Positions 33,643 through 48,335 of a stretch of 64,000 bases of DNA are shown here, piece by piece. The notes beneath the pieces were generated by a model. It was not told where the DNA came from, ran no database searches, and saw nothing but the letters and a program-made list of their open reading frames with translations. Source of the stretch: Vespula vulgaris (lineage: Eukaryota > Arthropoda > Insecta > Hymenoptera > Vespidae); NCBI RefSeq assembly GCF_905475345.1, contig NC_066598.1, positions 1,596,001 to 1,660,000 on the forward strand, given 5' to 3'. Positions within the stretch are counted from its first letter, which is position 1, and each line of letters opens with the position of its first letter. A program made the translations under genes and the position numbers.

Positions 33643-34144
33643 GATTCTCTACTAGTCTATCGTAATCCTTATTAACTTAAGGCTTCTTGTTTACCGATTT
33701 TTTATCTTCCCTCGATCGCATATTTTTATTTTCTTCCACTCGCAAACAAAACAGGAAAGTGGAAAATTATATATATATATATGAACGTTAAAATTTATTT
33801 GCTTAGGCACAATATAAGTTGCATTTTTATTGCAGTACGTAAGTACCATATTCGACACTTATTTTCGAATTTAATCGCGAACTTTAAAAATTTGTTCATC
33901 GGACAAATTTTTAAGAAACTAATAGATAACTTTCTTGTGATCTCAAATAATCGAAAAGGACTGCCCTGCGAACAGCAGTTTTAATTTCTCTGATTACACC
34001 TTTGATTACCAACTTTAAAAAAAAAAACTTACGAAAAAATTTCAAACAAATGTATATATATATAAATCGATCGAACGAAAATCGAAGAAAAAGATCGAAG
34101 AAAATGACTTAGATCGTTGGATCTAGAGACCGACGATCCAAATG

Positions 34145-34171
34145 AAAAAAAAAAAAAAAAAAAAAAAAAAA
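34145..34171 (+). repeat. Poly-A run of 27
   Basis: Uninterrupted A homopolymer. No target-site duplication or poly-A signal of a retrocopy was recognised beside it. Confidence 0.85.
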
Positions 34172-34646
34172 TTACACACAAAACGCGCTATGGTTGTTCG
34201 TAGAGAAAGAAAAGTAACGATTGATAAAAAGAATAATAATAAAAAATCACACACACACACACACAAACACACAGAATGATAGAGAAAAAAAAAGAGAAAA
34301 CGAGACGTATACCTATATAAGCAAAGGCAACAACAACAAAGTTAGCTTGAACGTCGCTCCTGATCAAGCTTACAAGCGCGAGTTGAAAATCTTCCCTACT
34401 CGAGATCGAGATAACCGGAGAGGAACGGTGCGTGAAGGAGGTAGGGCGGAACGGGGAATGGGTTGGTGTGTCGACGGGCCAGAGGAATCGAGCAAGAATC
34501 GGAATTAATCGAAAGGATCGATCGATCGTGCGGCGCGTCCGGTGGCGTGCCACGAGAATGGAGGAAACCGGCCCTGAGGAGGCGCCTCGAGTAACCGGAA
34601 ACCGAGCAACGTTGCTCGTCCCGTTTTCTTTCCTATCCTTTTCGAT

Positions 34647-34680
<34 letters not shown>

Positions 34681-35965
34681 TAGCGATGAAAGTAAACGAA
34701 AGAATGAAAGAAAAAGAGAGAAAGAGAGAGAGAGAGAGGTTACGTCAGGAACGCCAAGCGGCTACGATCGGATTTCCGCAAGGATTCCAACCGCAGAAGA
34801 GTAATCCTGGGATTAAGTTATCGCGACGGATTTCGCTGTCAAGTAGTTCTCTCCCTTGTCCTTTTCTTCCTTTATTTTTGTTCCCCCTCTCTTTCCATCT
34901 CTATCTATATTTCGTCTCTTCGTCTTTCTTACTCCATCCGCTGTACTTTCCAGAGAAAGAGAAAGAACAACCTTCCTTCTCTTTTATCTCTCTTCACTTC
35001 TTCTACGACTCGACGGACTCTATTTTCCATCATTTTCCTCCAAAAGATTTCCCACCCCTAGAATTTGGTGTCAATGTTAAATACAGCGATCTCTATCGTC
35101 GCTCTTCCATTTAATCATTTTTCTCTCTCGTTGTCATTTTTAGATCATTGCATTTTTCATCCCTTTACTTCGTCACTTCCTTCTCTCTTTTTTCTCTTAT
35201 AATCATCTCTTCGTCCATTATCTTTCTATCGATAGACAGATAGTTCATCTTTTTGTGATTTCTTTTTATTAATTTCATTCTGTAAATTTCTCCTGACTTT
35301 TTTTACCCCTCCTCTCCTTCTCTCTCTCTCTCTCTCTCCCTTTTTCATATACCTTTAGAAATTTGTATACGCCATCTTCATTCTTTTCCTTTCTCACTTG
35401 GAATCTAATCCCGATCGTAAATAATTCTCGGAATCTTTGAATCATCAAAAGTCATTCTCTATCTATATCAAGATAAACACTTTCAGTTTCTAGATCATCA
35501 TACGTTTTATATCTATCTCTTTCTTGATATAGTTTGGGCCCCGATTAAAGATCATGTATTTTCTCTCTATCTCCGTTCATCTAACCAGTCTCTTTCTACC
35601 TTTCTCTCCTTTTTTTTTTGCGGTGGTTGAGTCGGCACCCTTTGAAGGATCCTGCATCGCTGGCTCGTGAAATCTAGTCCTTACCCAGGGTCCAGGCTCG
35701 GGATATGTCAATGGTTCCCTTGCTTGGTTGCTTGCCTGCCTTGTCGTTTGGTCTTCGTCGTGGTGTGCCAGCAGGCCGACCTTTGTTACGGCCACTCTCC
35801 TGCTTTTTTTCTTCTTCCTCTTTCTCCTCCTCCTCCTCCTCCTCCTCCTCCTCCTCCTCTTCTGCTTCTCCTTCTCCTTCTTCTTCTGCTTCTTCTTCTT
35901 CTTCTCTAGTTTCTTCATAGTATAGAAAAAGAGAGGAAGAGTGCGTACATCTATATACGTGAGAA

Positions 35966-35997
<32 letters not shown>

Positions 35998-36396
35998 TAG
36001 ACGAATTGTAGTAGAGTTATACACGCTTCACCTACATCCTGCCCAGAAAAAGCCCAGCTTCTTCTACGTTTACTAGCATCTAGAAGATCAGACAGAGAGA
36101 GAGAAGATGAACGAGACGGAGATCGGATCCAGTTTGTTCACGAACCCAGAAAATGCTCCTCGAAAAATCGTCGAACCCTTTTTTGCCAAGCTAATAGACG
36201 AACTATCTCTACCTCTCTCTCTCTCTCTCTGGTTGGTGTTCATTGCTTTTCATATAGAAAGAAAGAGAGAGAGAGACTCAACCCTTCTTTTCCAGATTCC
36301 TAGGAGATCCAAAGTGTTCGAGAGAAATAAGACGCATAGTATACCCTTTTGAAATTCTTCTTGTCCTTTTCTTTCTTATTTTTATTCTTATATATA

Positions 36397-36445
<49 letters not shown>

Positions 36446-37843
36446 TTCTGTTCCTCTCTCTTTTCTTCTCTCTTCTCTCTTTCTCTTCTTTTTGCTGCTT
36501 ACAAGCCGACCGAAAGTCTTTCAAGAGCGTGCGCCAGCTACTCGTATGAATAAAGTGAGCTAATGTCTTTGCCATAGAAGCCCTTTTCAAGCTAGCTTCT
36601 TGCTCCGTTAGATGCTGAGAAAGTGACGTAAATGGGTGTTCATTCTTGACGGCGAAGAATAAACGATTTATCGGGGAGGAGATTTTCTCTTTACTCGAGA
36701 TCCTCCGGATCAGATCGGTTTCGAAATGCTTTCGTAAGAAATTAAGTAGTCGAGGGGGAAATAGTTTCTTGGAGATCGATTGAAATCGAAAATGGGAAGA
36801 AAAAAGGAAATTGTTAATTTTCCAGAGTATTCAGAGTAAGATTGTATTTTCGATATCGAAGATCGTCGATTATTTAAGCGACAAATTTTGTATTATATTC
36901 GATACATTCATCTCGTTGTAATTTTTTCTTTTTTTTTCTTCTTTCTTTCTCGCGGAATATTTTACGTTCGACTACGTTGACGATAATTTGAATTAATTTT
37001 TGTAGATTTTCTTTCTCTTCTTGCGGTGAATTTTCTGAAAAAAAAAAAGGAATTCAGAAAAAAAAGAAAAGAATCAAAAAAGAATCATCTACCATCTTTC
37101 CTAATCCCGGCGCCAAATTGTTTGATTGTTTGACTTTGACTTTGGTTTCCTCGCTCTAAAGGACCTTTTTTCTAACGACGTAGACAACTAAAGACGGGTC
37201 GAACAGGAAATTAGGACAAACAGAATCGGTCCAGACTATTTCTAATCCCGAATAGTCGTCGGTTTTAGTCTCGAACGTAAGAAGCTTTCTTTTTCTATCT
37301 CTCTCTCTCTTTCTCTCTCTCTCTCTCGGGAAAATTCAAGGGACAGTAAATAAAAATGAGTGCATTCTGTGCAAACACAGTCGACTACATAGTCTAGGGA
37401 CTACGTAAATAATAGGAGAAAACTTAGGCTTATGCAGGATGGTTAAGGGACGGGAATGGAAAAGGGACGTTCAATGGAAAAAAGGGATCCTATTGCGCTT
37501 CCGTTTAAAAGCGTCAATCCGTTTCTATATTAGCGTGGGAGTTCATCATTGGTTGTGCTTTTTTTCCTTCTCTTTTCATCGTATAATCATCGTAATAATC
37601 TTAGAGAAATGTTTGTTTTTATATTAATTAGATTACAACGAATTCGTTGATTCCGTTTTTGCAATTTTCCTTTTTTTTTTTTTTTTGATTCTTTTTCCTT
37701 ATAATTTTTCTTTCTTTTCTTTTTTTTATTTTTGATTAAGACAGCATTGGTTTTGTTTTTTTTCTTTTTTTTTTTTACGATTTGAAAGTCATCTTGTTAT
37801 TCCGTTAAATCGTTTGTAATTTATTTATTTCCTTTTACTTTCT

Positions 37844-37876
<33 letters not shown>

Positions 37877-38780
37877 GGTATTTAATTCTTTGTCAGCTTT
37901 CTCTGATCGTTAAGATTCACGATTAATGAAGTAGTTCGATTCGAATTTCGTGCTGGTCACTTCTCGCTGTAGGACGTCGTCTTCGTCGTCGTCGTCGTCG
38001 TCGTCGTCGTAGTCGATTGACATCGGCTCGAATACCTGAAATACTGGAAATACAGGAATTATGCGCGACCTTTCTCTCTTCTTGGACATCAAACGAGAAG
38101 AACTTGTCCTTTCTCTCACTCTCTTTCTTTCCTTAACAAGACCGTCAAAATGGTCGAAAAATCTATCAGAAGGCAACAATTGACAAATTGTAAATTAATT
38201 TTTCTATTCATTATTTCGACTCTATTTTTTTTTTCTATTCTTTTTTCTTTTTTTCTTTTTTTTTTTTTTGCAATTCCCAAATCTTTCTCAATAATACAGT
38301 ATACAATATATTTGGCATATATACCTAGATACTTTTAATTTTATCCACCATTTTCCAATCTTATCGGACCACACACAATTTTTAATCTTCCCTTAATTTC
38401 ATCACTGCGCAACAAAATTGAAAAGAAAAAAACTGATTTGAAAGACCTTAGAAAGATTTGGAAAAAATAACCGAACACGAATGAGAACGAATAAACTTTT
38501 TTATAACAACTCGGTAACAACTTTTTAACGATCGTTATGATAAAGGAACGTGATTCATGGACCACACACATAATACATAAATACATATATATGCATGTAT
38601 ATACCATATATATAGTACATATCATGTACTTTTATATATATATATATATATATATACACGATATATGACGGTAGAAAAGAGGTGGATTATCAAACGCTGC
38701 TTATTACAATATTTACTACGATTTCTTACGGTAAGGCCAAACAGCGCGGTGAAATCTACGATAGAGCAAATATTTACAAA
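34172..38780. other. Downstream intron, part 1
   Basis: Unique CpG-rich stretches at 34340-34620 and 35620-35800, separated by GA arrays (34650-34735) and Y-rich DNA. Then a TCC/TTC array (35820-35915), GA (35958-35998), TC (36400-36440), a CGT array (37976-38011) and a TA array (38634-38655). GGCGCCA (Brinker-like, minus strand) lies at 37109-37115. No coding exon recognised. Confidence 0.55.
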
Positions 38781-38894
<114 letters not shown>

Positions 38895-39385
38895 TTCGCT
38901 ATTCGCAGCTAATACTTAACTATATTACATAAGTAGATATACCGAACAGGAGTGCTGTTTTCCGATCGTGCAGTAAATTTGAATAACGACTCTCTCTATA
39001 TACGCGGTTTACTATTTTTTTTTCCCCTCTTTTTTCTTTCTTTCTTTTTCTCTTTTCATTTTTTATTTTCTTTTCTCTTTTTATATTTCACGTATTAATG
39101 TTGAATTTGTAAGCGAACGATGTCTATATTTAACTTGAAAATAATGATCAGAGAAGGACGACGAGAGATCGGGACGGTTTTTTAGGAATCTTTTTTCTTT
39201 TTCTTTTCTTTTTTCATTTCTTTTGAAGTGCAATATTAATTTAAACATTACGACGAGAGCAATTAAGAGACATTTCCTTTAATATACGATTTATTAATCA
39301 TCGAAATCGATCGGAGGAATTTCTTTTTTATTCTTTTTTCTTTTTACCAACTTCACAGTTGTAATTATTATAACAGTAATAATTA

Positions 39386-39416
<31 letters not shown>

Positions 39417-39839
39417 AGAAATGAACAAGTAAATAAATACAACGATGAAAGTCATTATATCGAAAGCTATGTTCAAATATTTTTATCGATAAAAACACGC
39501 TCAATCTTCTCTTAATTAAAAAATAATTAACAGGTATTATAAATCATATGCGATATGGAAAAAAGAAAATTTGTTAAATTCATTCATTCGCGAGAAAAAT
39601 TATTATCAATTATTATCAATGAGATAAGTCAAGGGAAAAAAGAGGAGAAAAGGGAAGAAAAAAAGGAAAAAAAAAAAAAGAAAGAAAGAAAAAAAGAAAT
39701 GATAATATATGGATCACCCTATATAGTACGAACGATGCACCACTCAACATCAACATCGTCAACGTGTTTTGCTTGCGTGCACGTAGTCGATCTAAAGAAA
39801 AGAGAGAAGGAGAAGAAAGAAGAGTGGGGGTAAGAGGGG

Positions 39840-39980
39840 TGGTGAAGGGTGCACACGCACGCTCTCATTACAGAATCGCGTGCTCCTCGAGACGTCGTGC
39901 GTGCTACGAACGTGCGTGAGTAAGTGTGAGCTTCGAGTCGTCGGGGGCCATTTTGCTGTCCATCTCGTCGAAGAAACACC
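39840..39980 (+). other. CpG-rich unique island ending in a TC tract
   Basis: Dense in CGTGCGTG/ACGT words, unlike its flanks, with a donor-like GAGTAAGTG at 39918-39926 and a GCCATTTT (Pho-like core) at 39947-39954. Could be a non-coding exon or enhancer; nothing decisive. Confidence 0.25.
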
Positions 39981-40181
39981 AATCTCTCTCTCTCTCTCTC
40001 TCTCTCTGTCTGTCTATCTGTCTTCCTTTTCCCTTCCATCTCTCTCTCTCTCTCTCACTCATTCTTATTTTCTCATTTTCTTTCTCTTTCTCACCTCAAG
40101 CGTGTTACGTGCAAATTTCACACTTTAAATCCACCTTGAAATTGTACATTTTAAAACCACGTAAGTACTTATACATACATA

Positions 40182-40217
<36 letters not shown>

Positions 40218-40698
40218 TGTATGTATGTATATCTTTCTCTCTCGTATAAATTACACTTATAATTATTATCATAATATCTTCGATATACGTAAATTAGAAA
40301 TATTAAACGTTTCAACGAATTCCTTTTTCAATGGGTTTACGTACACTTCTTTTTCTCTCATTTTACTTTTTATAGATTATCTTAGATAGAATAGGTATTA
40401 TAATGTATTACAGTATGCTAATGAAAAGAATATTTATATATTTTAATAACCGCGTCTTTTACAAACTGAAAGATATTTCTAAATTACAAATTCAATCATA
40501 CTCGTCGTCATTATTATCATCATAATCATCATTATCATCATCATTAACATCATCATCATCATCATCATCTTCATCATCGTCAAAGTCTTTAAAGTTCGTT
40601 GCAATCCTCGGACCCTTCCTTTTACTCTTCTTCTCGTGAGAAAAAGGGCTCGATTTCTGCAAACGTTTCACCTCTCTCTCTCTCTCTTTATCTCTCTA

Positions 40699-40737
<39 letters not shown>

Positions 40738-40959
40738 TTTCTCTGAACATTAGCGTATCGCTCGTAGCAAAAGTTTCTCGTCGTTTTCAACTGCTGCTGC
40801 GTTTCGCACGCACTCCGACAAATTTCCCTCGGGAGTTCCGTTCTTGGTTTAACGATCGCGCGAATTCGAAGCTTGGGATTGAAAGAGAAAGAGAGATGGA
40901 GAATGAATGAAAGAAGAAACGCATATATATCCGTCCTTCCTTTTCTCATGACGAATTTG

Positions 40960-41500
40960 TCAACGAAAAAAAGAAAGGTTTCTCAGTTGTCAGTTAAGAG
41001 AGAGAGAAAGAGAGAGAAGAAACTGAATGATCCAGAAAGAGTTAGAGTACGATGAAAAGAGAAAGAGTATGATGCTGAGAGAAAAAGAAAGAGAATGATT
41101 GGCAAAAATAAGAGAGAGAGAGAGAGAGAGAGAAGGATTATGATCAAGAGAGAAAGCGAGAGAAAATTGATTGAAAGAGAAAGGGGTAGAGTGAAAAAGA
41201 AAGACTAAGGGTGAAAGAGAAAGAGAGAATCATATGGCGAGAGAGAGAGAGAGAGAGAGAGTATAGAAGAAAAGGAGTGAGTGAATGATAAACAAAATGA
41301 AAGAGAGTAAGAGTAAAAAGAAAAAGAGAATACTAAGAACTACGTGCTACGTACACGTAGAGAAAGTGATGAAAAAAAGAGAAAAAGAGAGAGAGAGAGA
41401 GATAGAGAGGAGTTTTAAAAAACCAGCAATAACAAAAATAAAAAAAAAGAAAAAGAGGAAGAAAGAAAGAAAAGGATAGAAAAGTACGGATTAAAGGGCG
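40960..41500 (+). repeat. 500-bp purine-rich region with several GA tracts
   Basis: Second long purine-rich stretch, with GA tracts at 41112-41133 and 41239-41261 and repeated GAGAAAGAG words. Its K/R/E-rich frames are artefacts of composition. Confidence 0.8.
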
Positions 41501-41619
41501 ATTAAGAAACATGTATTGCATATCAAGACATCATCCCAAGACCGATGCGTCTTCGTTCATATACATATATATACGTAGGTATATAACACAGATGTGTTAG
41601 TAGAGAGGTTGATATAGGT

Positions 41620-41840
41620 TTCTTTGTATATGGGGGTCCTCCGACGAGCGCCGACCGATTCAGTGCCGGGCAATTTGCGTCCGTTGAGCGAGAAACAGGC
41701 GTGGAATCCGGTCCGCGATGCTCCCGATCGTTATAATAAATGGGATAATGACATAACGTGGCGACGTGAGCGAAAGACCAGAAACGAGGCCCTATGTGAT
41801 GCTGCCTAACGTCGTAATTATTGCGTTAGGGTAACTCCTC
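41620..41840 (+). other. Unique CpG-rich island with a small hairpin
   Basis: Non-repetitive sequence between a GA-rich region and T-rich DNA. A 61-codon plus-strand frame (41624-41809) has no known motif. CCTAACG/CGTTAGG form a 7-bp hairpin at about 41805-41830. Confidence 0.2.
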
Positions 41841-43337
41841 TGAACCCTTCTACCCCTTTACTCTTTCTCTTTACTTTTTTCTCTTTCTCTTTGTTTCGTT
41901 TTGTTTCTTTTTCTTTTTGTTTCTTATTTGTTGTATTTTTGTATTCCTTTTTTTTCTTTTTTTTTATTTTCTGTTTTATATATATATATATCTTTTCTGT
42001 TTCTTTTCCAGCATCTTTCTTTCTTTCTAATCACGATTTATTTCGATAGGATCCTTAAACGATAGACAAATATTTTATGGGTTTTTCTTTTTAAATGCAA
42101 TGTTATTATTGTTGCTGTCGTTGGTTCATTGTTTTGACGCATTCTTGTTTTATTTGATTCTCTTTTCGTATTTTATTCTTATGTATATAAGCAATGATTA
42201 TTTATATTGGGAAATATTTTCGTTTGACTTCCGACTTTGGATGTTCCTTTAGAAATTTTACTAAGTTCATCTGACGTTCCTATCACTCATTCGTTTTCTT
42301 TTTTCTTTCTGAATAGAAGCTCATTCTCCATTACTAAAGCATGTATGTACATCGTTTCTTAGCAAGCAGTACATAATTTATTACGTTGTCCTCTTTATTG
42401 TCGAGCAATGTAATACATTTAACACGGTACAACTTGTATATACGATGGACATACATACCTATGCTTGTTGTTGAGTTGAAGTAGAGCTACTTCACAAAAG
42501 ATAGATAGAGAGAGAGAGATTGTCAAAGTAACGACAGACGGCAGGCCGTAGAACGTTTAAAAATGAAAGGGCACGACATATGCGTGCTGATTTTTAAATC
42601 GAATTATTTCTGTGTAAAATACTTTGTGTTTGTGTCTACAGACATACATACACACACACACACATATATATATATGCAATTTTCTAAAAGATCTTGTCGT
42701 AAATTAGAAATGAATTAAAAAGAAATGGGCCATGTTACTCTAAATATTTCATTGAAAGTTTGTAAAAATTTTTTTCGCGTTATAAATGCATATTGTTACA
42801 TAAAAAAAAAAAGAACGAACGAAGACACGTAACACCAATTAATAAAACAATTAAAAATATCGGTGAGTTCATTGATTCGATATATTCACGAGTTCGTAAT
42901 AATGAATTTTTTTCTTTTCTACGAATTCGTAGTTCACTTTTCGATTTCTCTATCTTCATCTTTTTTTTTCTATTATGCCTATTCTCCAAGTTTATGCACG
43001 TCGAAGTCTCGTCCGTTACACGAACGGAAGAATGAAATGTTAACTTCGGCTTGGCCGAGCGTCAGGCTGACAGCTGTAACTCAACGTGCATGTATCATCC
43101 ATCAGGTCGGTATTATTCCGAAGGGCTAGCAGGATTAGCACAGAAGGTAGCACAACTACTATCGAGTTGTATTAAAGGCAATAGAAAGGTCGATCATTTC
43201 CTTATTTATTGAATTTTCTAAACGATTTCAGAATTTTCAATATCTTTTATATATAAATAAATAATACTTTGTAATGTATTATATATATATATGTTTATCA
43301 TATTATAATAGTAATTAATAATATTTTTGCCTTTTAA

Positions 43338-43380
<43 letters not shown>

Positions 43381-46300
43381 TAGTACTGTAGTATTCAATA
43401 GAAAATGATTATTGTTTTAATATATAATTTAATATATAATTATTATTGAATTTTGTTATTAAATTATATCAATTATTTTTAAATATTTAAATCGTTGCAT
43501 TAACATATTGACAACTTTTGACATTATTTATTGGTTAATTTAGTACAATGTTAAATCGTATGAACAATATATATATATATATGTATAGTTTTTTATCCAG
43601 TATTATTTGGAGCATTCGACATAAACGTAAAAGAAAGTTAATACTAACGTAAAATAATGGGACTTCTCGATGCTCGATTATTTGAAAATAGCGTGTTGCG
43701 TGCTCGTAAAGTGTTCCCTACTTTGGAATAGAGTAGGTATCTACTTCCTTGTGAATGTAGAGAGATAGATAAATAACAATTTATTGCGTTTTCCTCCTAG
43801 TTGTGAGTGGATTTAGGATAAGGAAATCGTAATAATTATGTGTAAATTAGGAATCATTTATTACGCCTTTTAAATTGTTAAAAAAAATTAATCTAAAAAA
43901 AAAAGAACAATTAAATTTTAATTTATAAAACACAAAATAATAGTTTACGTCGCGTAATATTGTAATCCTAAGTGTTCGTAATTGAAAGAATGTGAAATAA
44001 ATCGATTATGTCTTTTGAATAATTACAAATATAATAACAAAAGAGATTTGCATGAACTTAACAATGAGATTAAAATGAAAATTATAATTAATTTTTAATA
44101 TTCTTCTTCATACTATAAATAACAGAGTTTTTATGGATTTAATTAAATTTGATAGAAAAGATATAAATATAGAATTTCTTCGATTAGAAAGAAAGAAAGA
44201 AAGAAAGTAACTAAAAAGAAAAGACTAACTAAAAATAATATATAGTCCATACGTCTAACTCTCTAATAATAGAAAGCAAGGAATATAAAATATCGCATAG
44301 CTTCGACGCGATGCAGAAAATAAAATGGATCGATGTACTTCCTGCTGAAAGAATGACATCGATATCGAATATCTCTTTTTTCCTCAAAATACACTCATTC
44401 GACTTATAAATACTCCATTAAGGGGGGGGGGGCAAAAATGTTACCGAAATAAATAAAAAAAGAAATGAATGAATGAATGAATGAATGAATAAATAAAAAC
44501 AAAAAAACAAAAATATTAATTTAAACATGAAGAAGAAAGGAAACAACAAAAACAAGAGAATATTTCTAATGGAACATTCTGAGGTCCCCTTTTTTCCCCA
44601 TATGAAATATTTTCTCACAATCGGCCATATTTGAACCGATCGAAACCGAAAGAGCAAAGATGGCGTCTCTTAGAAAAAGATAGATGAAAAAAGGGGTGGT
44701 GGAAAGAGTGAGGGGTAGATTGATTTAAGAAGAACGAAACAGAACGTTCGAGAGAGAGAGAGACAGAGAGAGTAGAATCACTGGGGTCAACGATGGATTT
44801 CTAAGCTAAGCTCTTCAGGGGTTGTAAAGCAAAGAGAGAGGGTAGAAAGAAGATGGATAGATAGAAAGAGACAGATGTAGCGGTAGGTCGGTTTAATAGA
44901 ATCGAACAGGCCGTAAGACGATCCCCAACGACGATCTATCTTTCGGAGAATTGAAACGGACCAATCGAAAGCCTTCCCTGAGTGTCGTCTCAACTCTATG
45001 TACGTTATACTTCATCCCTCTTCTTCGTCCCTTCTTTCGTCTTTTCTCTTCTTTTCTCTTTTCTTCTCTTCTCTTTTTTTTTCTTTCCCCTGTAACTTAC
45101 CCTCCGAACAAATCTTGTACCACGAGAAAATCCTCGCCATTTACGCGTGTTAGCCTCGCCCATTCGATCAACATCTTTTTCTATTTTCTTTTTTTTTTTT
45201 GTATCACGTTATATTTAATTAAAATGTAATAATTTAAATTCAACATCGTAGATTTGAACGATCCCAATAGATGGTAATTTTTCGTCTTATTATAGCGACA
45301 GTTTTTTTCCTTTTTCTTTTTCTTTTTTTTATAACAAATTTTTGATACGTTCCCTTCGCAACGTACGTTCATTTTTATTAAAGCGATTAGAAATATTCAG
45401 TATCGAGTAGATTGTTTTATTTACTTATTTATTTATCTCTTTGTTTATTGTTATCATTGTTATTAAAGATAAAAGATGGCTTTAACAAGTTTGCATATGA
45501 AACGTTTAAACAGATCGAAGATGTTACGTTTCTATTAGAAGCGAAGAGTTATTTTCTTAAAGGTGTCGATTATTTCTCACCCTCTTTGTTAGTACGATCT
45601 TACCGTCGGCCTAAGTGGCGATACTCTTTCTCTTGTTTTCTTTTTCTTCCTTTTTTTTCCTTTCCTTCCTTTCTTTTTTTTTTTTTTTTTTTTTTCAAGG
45701 AAATCATAAATCGTAATAATTTGTTACGCGCTGAAGAAAAGCCTTTGAGGATCGAGAGTATCTTCGAAGTCATTGATCTTATGAAATAAGATAAAAAAAG
45801 ATGGAGATATTCGTTAAGGAAATCCTTCTCTCTCTCTCTCTCTCTCTCTCCCTCTCTCTCTTTTCTTTTTATATTAAAGATTTTTATACGCGTTTTTCTT
45901 TTTCTCTTTAAATGAGAGAGATAAAGAAACGAAAGATGGAAGATTAAAGGATCTTCTTTCTCTTTTTTACAACAGCTGATATAATACCACTAGAAATTAA
46001 TCGCGTGGTATTATTAGTTTCTTTCTTTCTTCTTTTTTATTCTTCATTATCATTATATTTTTAATATTTTGCGTTTTGATTTATTTCATTTTTATTATTA
46101 CGAACGATCGTACCGGACATTCTTTGGATTATTTATCTAAGAAAAATATTCATCAGAACTATTCTTTTTTTATATATATATATCTATATATATGTATATC
46201 TATAATATAAATGATTAAAAATATTCAAAAGCAAATATTAATACATAATTTTTCTTTTTTCATGGGATTGTATCCCCGAATGAAGAAACAAATAATTGAG

Positions 46301-46476
46301 AAGACATTGAAATAATTTGTAAGAAATCTGTCGAAACTTTCGGATGTAGGGGGAGAAAAAAAAAGAGAGAAAAAAGAAAAGAAAAAAAAGAAAGAAAGAC
46401 AGATATATCAGCGAAATCATTCCGCAAGTCGATTTTTCTGTTAAGGCGATTTGAACGAGAGCCGTGAAACAATTTT
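41841..46476. other. Downstream intron, part 2
   Basis: Mostly AT-rich unique sequence with TA arrays (43342-43379) and a GAAT array (44465-44489). A CpG-rich patch lies at 43005-43140 and another at 44920-45000. A run of ten Gs occurs at about 44422-44432. No gene seen. Confidence 0.55.
44657..44771. promoter_or_regulatory. Second Pho/YY1-like site near a GAGA tract
   Basis: AAGATGGCG at 44657-44665 is followed about 90 bp later by a GA tract (44751-44771). The same 9-mer also contains TGGCGTC, a Brinker-type match. Confidence 0.25.
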
Positions 46477-46505
46477 CCGCCGTCGCTTTTTTTCCCCGAC
46501 GGCGG
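46477..46505. repeat. GC-rich 9-bp perfect inverted repeat
   Basis: CCGCCGTCG (46477-46485) and CGACGGCGG (46497-46505) flank an 11-nt T/C loop, followed by more CGG-type units to 46517. It is one of the most GC-rich stretches in the window, just before two long TC tracts. Confidence 0.85.
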
Positions 46506-46590
46506 CGACGCGGCGGCTGACGAACGTGAAATGAATTCAGCGAGGAATTCGTGCAGCAAAGTGAAATTTTCTAAATTTTCCACCAATTCG

Positions 46591-46591
46591 T

Positions 46592-46668
<77 letters not shown>

Positions 46669-46765
46669 GTATCTTTCTCTCTCTCTTTCACACACATACA
46701 CACATAACGGATATACACCGTGTTACCACGTTATTTCTCTGTCTTTTTCTCTCTCTTCTTCTCTT

Positions 46766-46842
<77 letters not shown>
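46591..46842. repeat. Paired TC microsatellites
   Basis: Two TC arrays (46591-46661 and 46767-46842), about 70 bp each, separated by about 105 bp with ACACA and GTTACCACG sequence. An oppositely oriented GA array follows at 47097-47133, so the arms could pair. Confidence 0.95.
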
Positions 46843-46844
<2 letters not shown>

Positions 46845-47093
46845 TTTGGTCTTCGTGGTAAATTAGAACAGAAAAAAAAATTGTTGTTTTGTTGGAAAAC
46901 CTCGAAACCAGTATTAGTAACGTTGCAACGCCATTTTCCATTAAAAATATCGTTGAAATAGCTATGATGTCCAACGGAGAACATGTCGGGACATGCAAAC
47001 GCAGAAATTCGAAATTTATACAAGCACGTGTGCTTATGTATACTTACCCTTAGGCTACGTTCAATATATAAATATACACACACATATATATAT

Positions 47094-47096
<3 letters not shown>

Positions 47097-47137
<41 letters not shown>

Positions 47138-47180
47138 AGTTTGATGCAATATATATATATATATATATATATATGTATTT
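47097..47180. repeat. GA array followed by TA array
   Basis: About 18 GA units (47097-47133), then about 13 TA units (47149-47175), then GTAT-rich sequence. Confidence 0.9.
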
Positions 47181-48291
47181 ATGTATTTATGTATGTATAA
47201 AAGCCTCGAGCGTATGCATATTACAATAGGAAAGACAATGGTTCATGTGCATATACGTGTGTGAAAAAAAAAGTATAATATAATTTTTTATTTAATTATC
47301 GCATTAGTACAATTAATATATAAATGAAATTATTCAATAATACATCGAATGACGATATTAAAAGGAAACGTAAAAATAAAAATAACTGCTCACACTTTTG
47401 ATGAATTTTAAATCATAATAAGGAAGAAAGAAAGAAAGAGAATATATTACAAAATTAACACATGATTTATCACTGACTCGTTAATGAATGAAGGTGAGAG
47501 AGAAACGTAAAACATTATTTTCGTTTTAACTATTAAATATCGTTTTAACAATATTTGATAGAAGATAAAATATATGTAGAAAAAATGGTGTGATAAAAAA
47601 GACAATATTTTAGTCGATGTAACATGTTCATTCGTATTGATCAATTGTAATTAATGAATGAAATATTTTTCTGTTCAAATTCGATAGTAAAAGAGTGTGA
47701 GAAAAAAAGACAGAGAGAGAGAGAGAGAGAGAGAAAATAATTAGGTCAAAGTTGATTGAATTCGAGGATACATCTCGAAAATTTCTGTACTTTTTCTGCC
47801 TCTCTCTCTCTCTCTCTTCTTTTCTTTTTCTTTAGTGTTTCTAACAATGAATGAGAGATAAAAAGGAGTAATTAAGAAAAAGAAGTGATTAAGGATTAGC
47901 ACAGAGAACTAATTATTACTTTCGAGAGGAGATAACTGAGCAAGGATTATAATGAAAAAAGAGAAAGAGATAGAAAAATTATTCTTAAGCCTCGTCCTAC
48001 ATACGATACATACACGTTGACATAAACACGCATATACGTACAAATCTTTTTATTAAAAGAAATAACAAATATTTCAATACTTCATTCGATACTATAAATA
48101 TGTAATATAATTTGTATCGCATAAAACTCTTAATTTTTTCGTTATTAAACAATTAATAAATTATCTATTTCTCTTAAAAAAAAAAAAATAATAATAATAA
48201 CAATAACAATAATGATCAATAAAATAAAATTGACGAAAACAAACGTATGAGCCTATCAAAATGATCTTACTTGTATAAATATATGAAACTC

Positions 48292-48335
<44 letters not shown>

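Noticed and set aside
33391..33675. 94-codon frame covering the common exon and the TTAC repeat
   Set aside because: The part after 33537 follows a near-consensus donor and is repeat sequence; the ATG at its start is an internal methionine of the T-box.
34145..34171. Retrocopy tail (poly-A)
   Set aside because: No coding remnant upstream, no poly-A signal and no target-site duplication; poly-A/T runs are common here.
35577..36024. Overlapping minus-strand frames of about 115 codons
   Set aside because: Two different frames are both open because of the TCC/TTC array; no motif recognised in the unique part.
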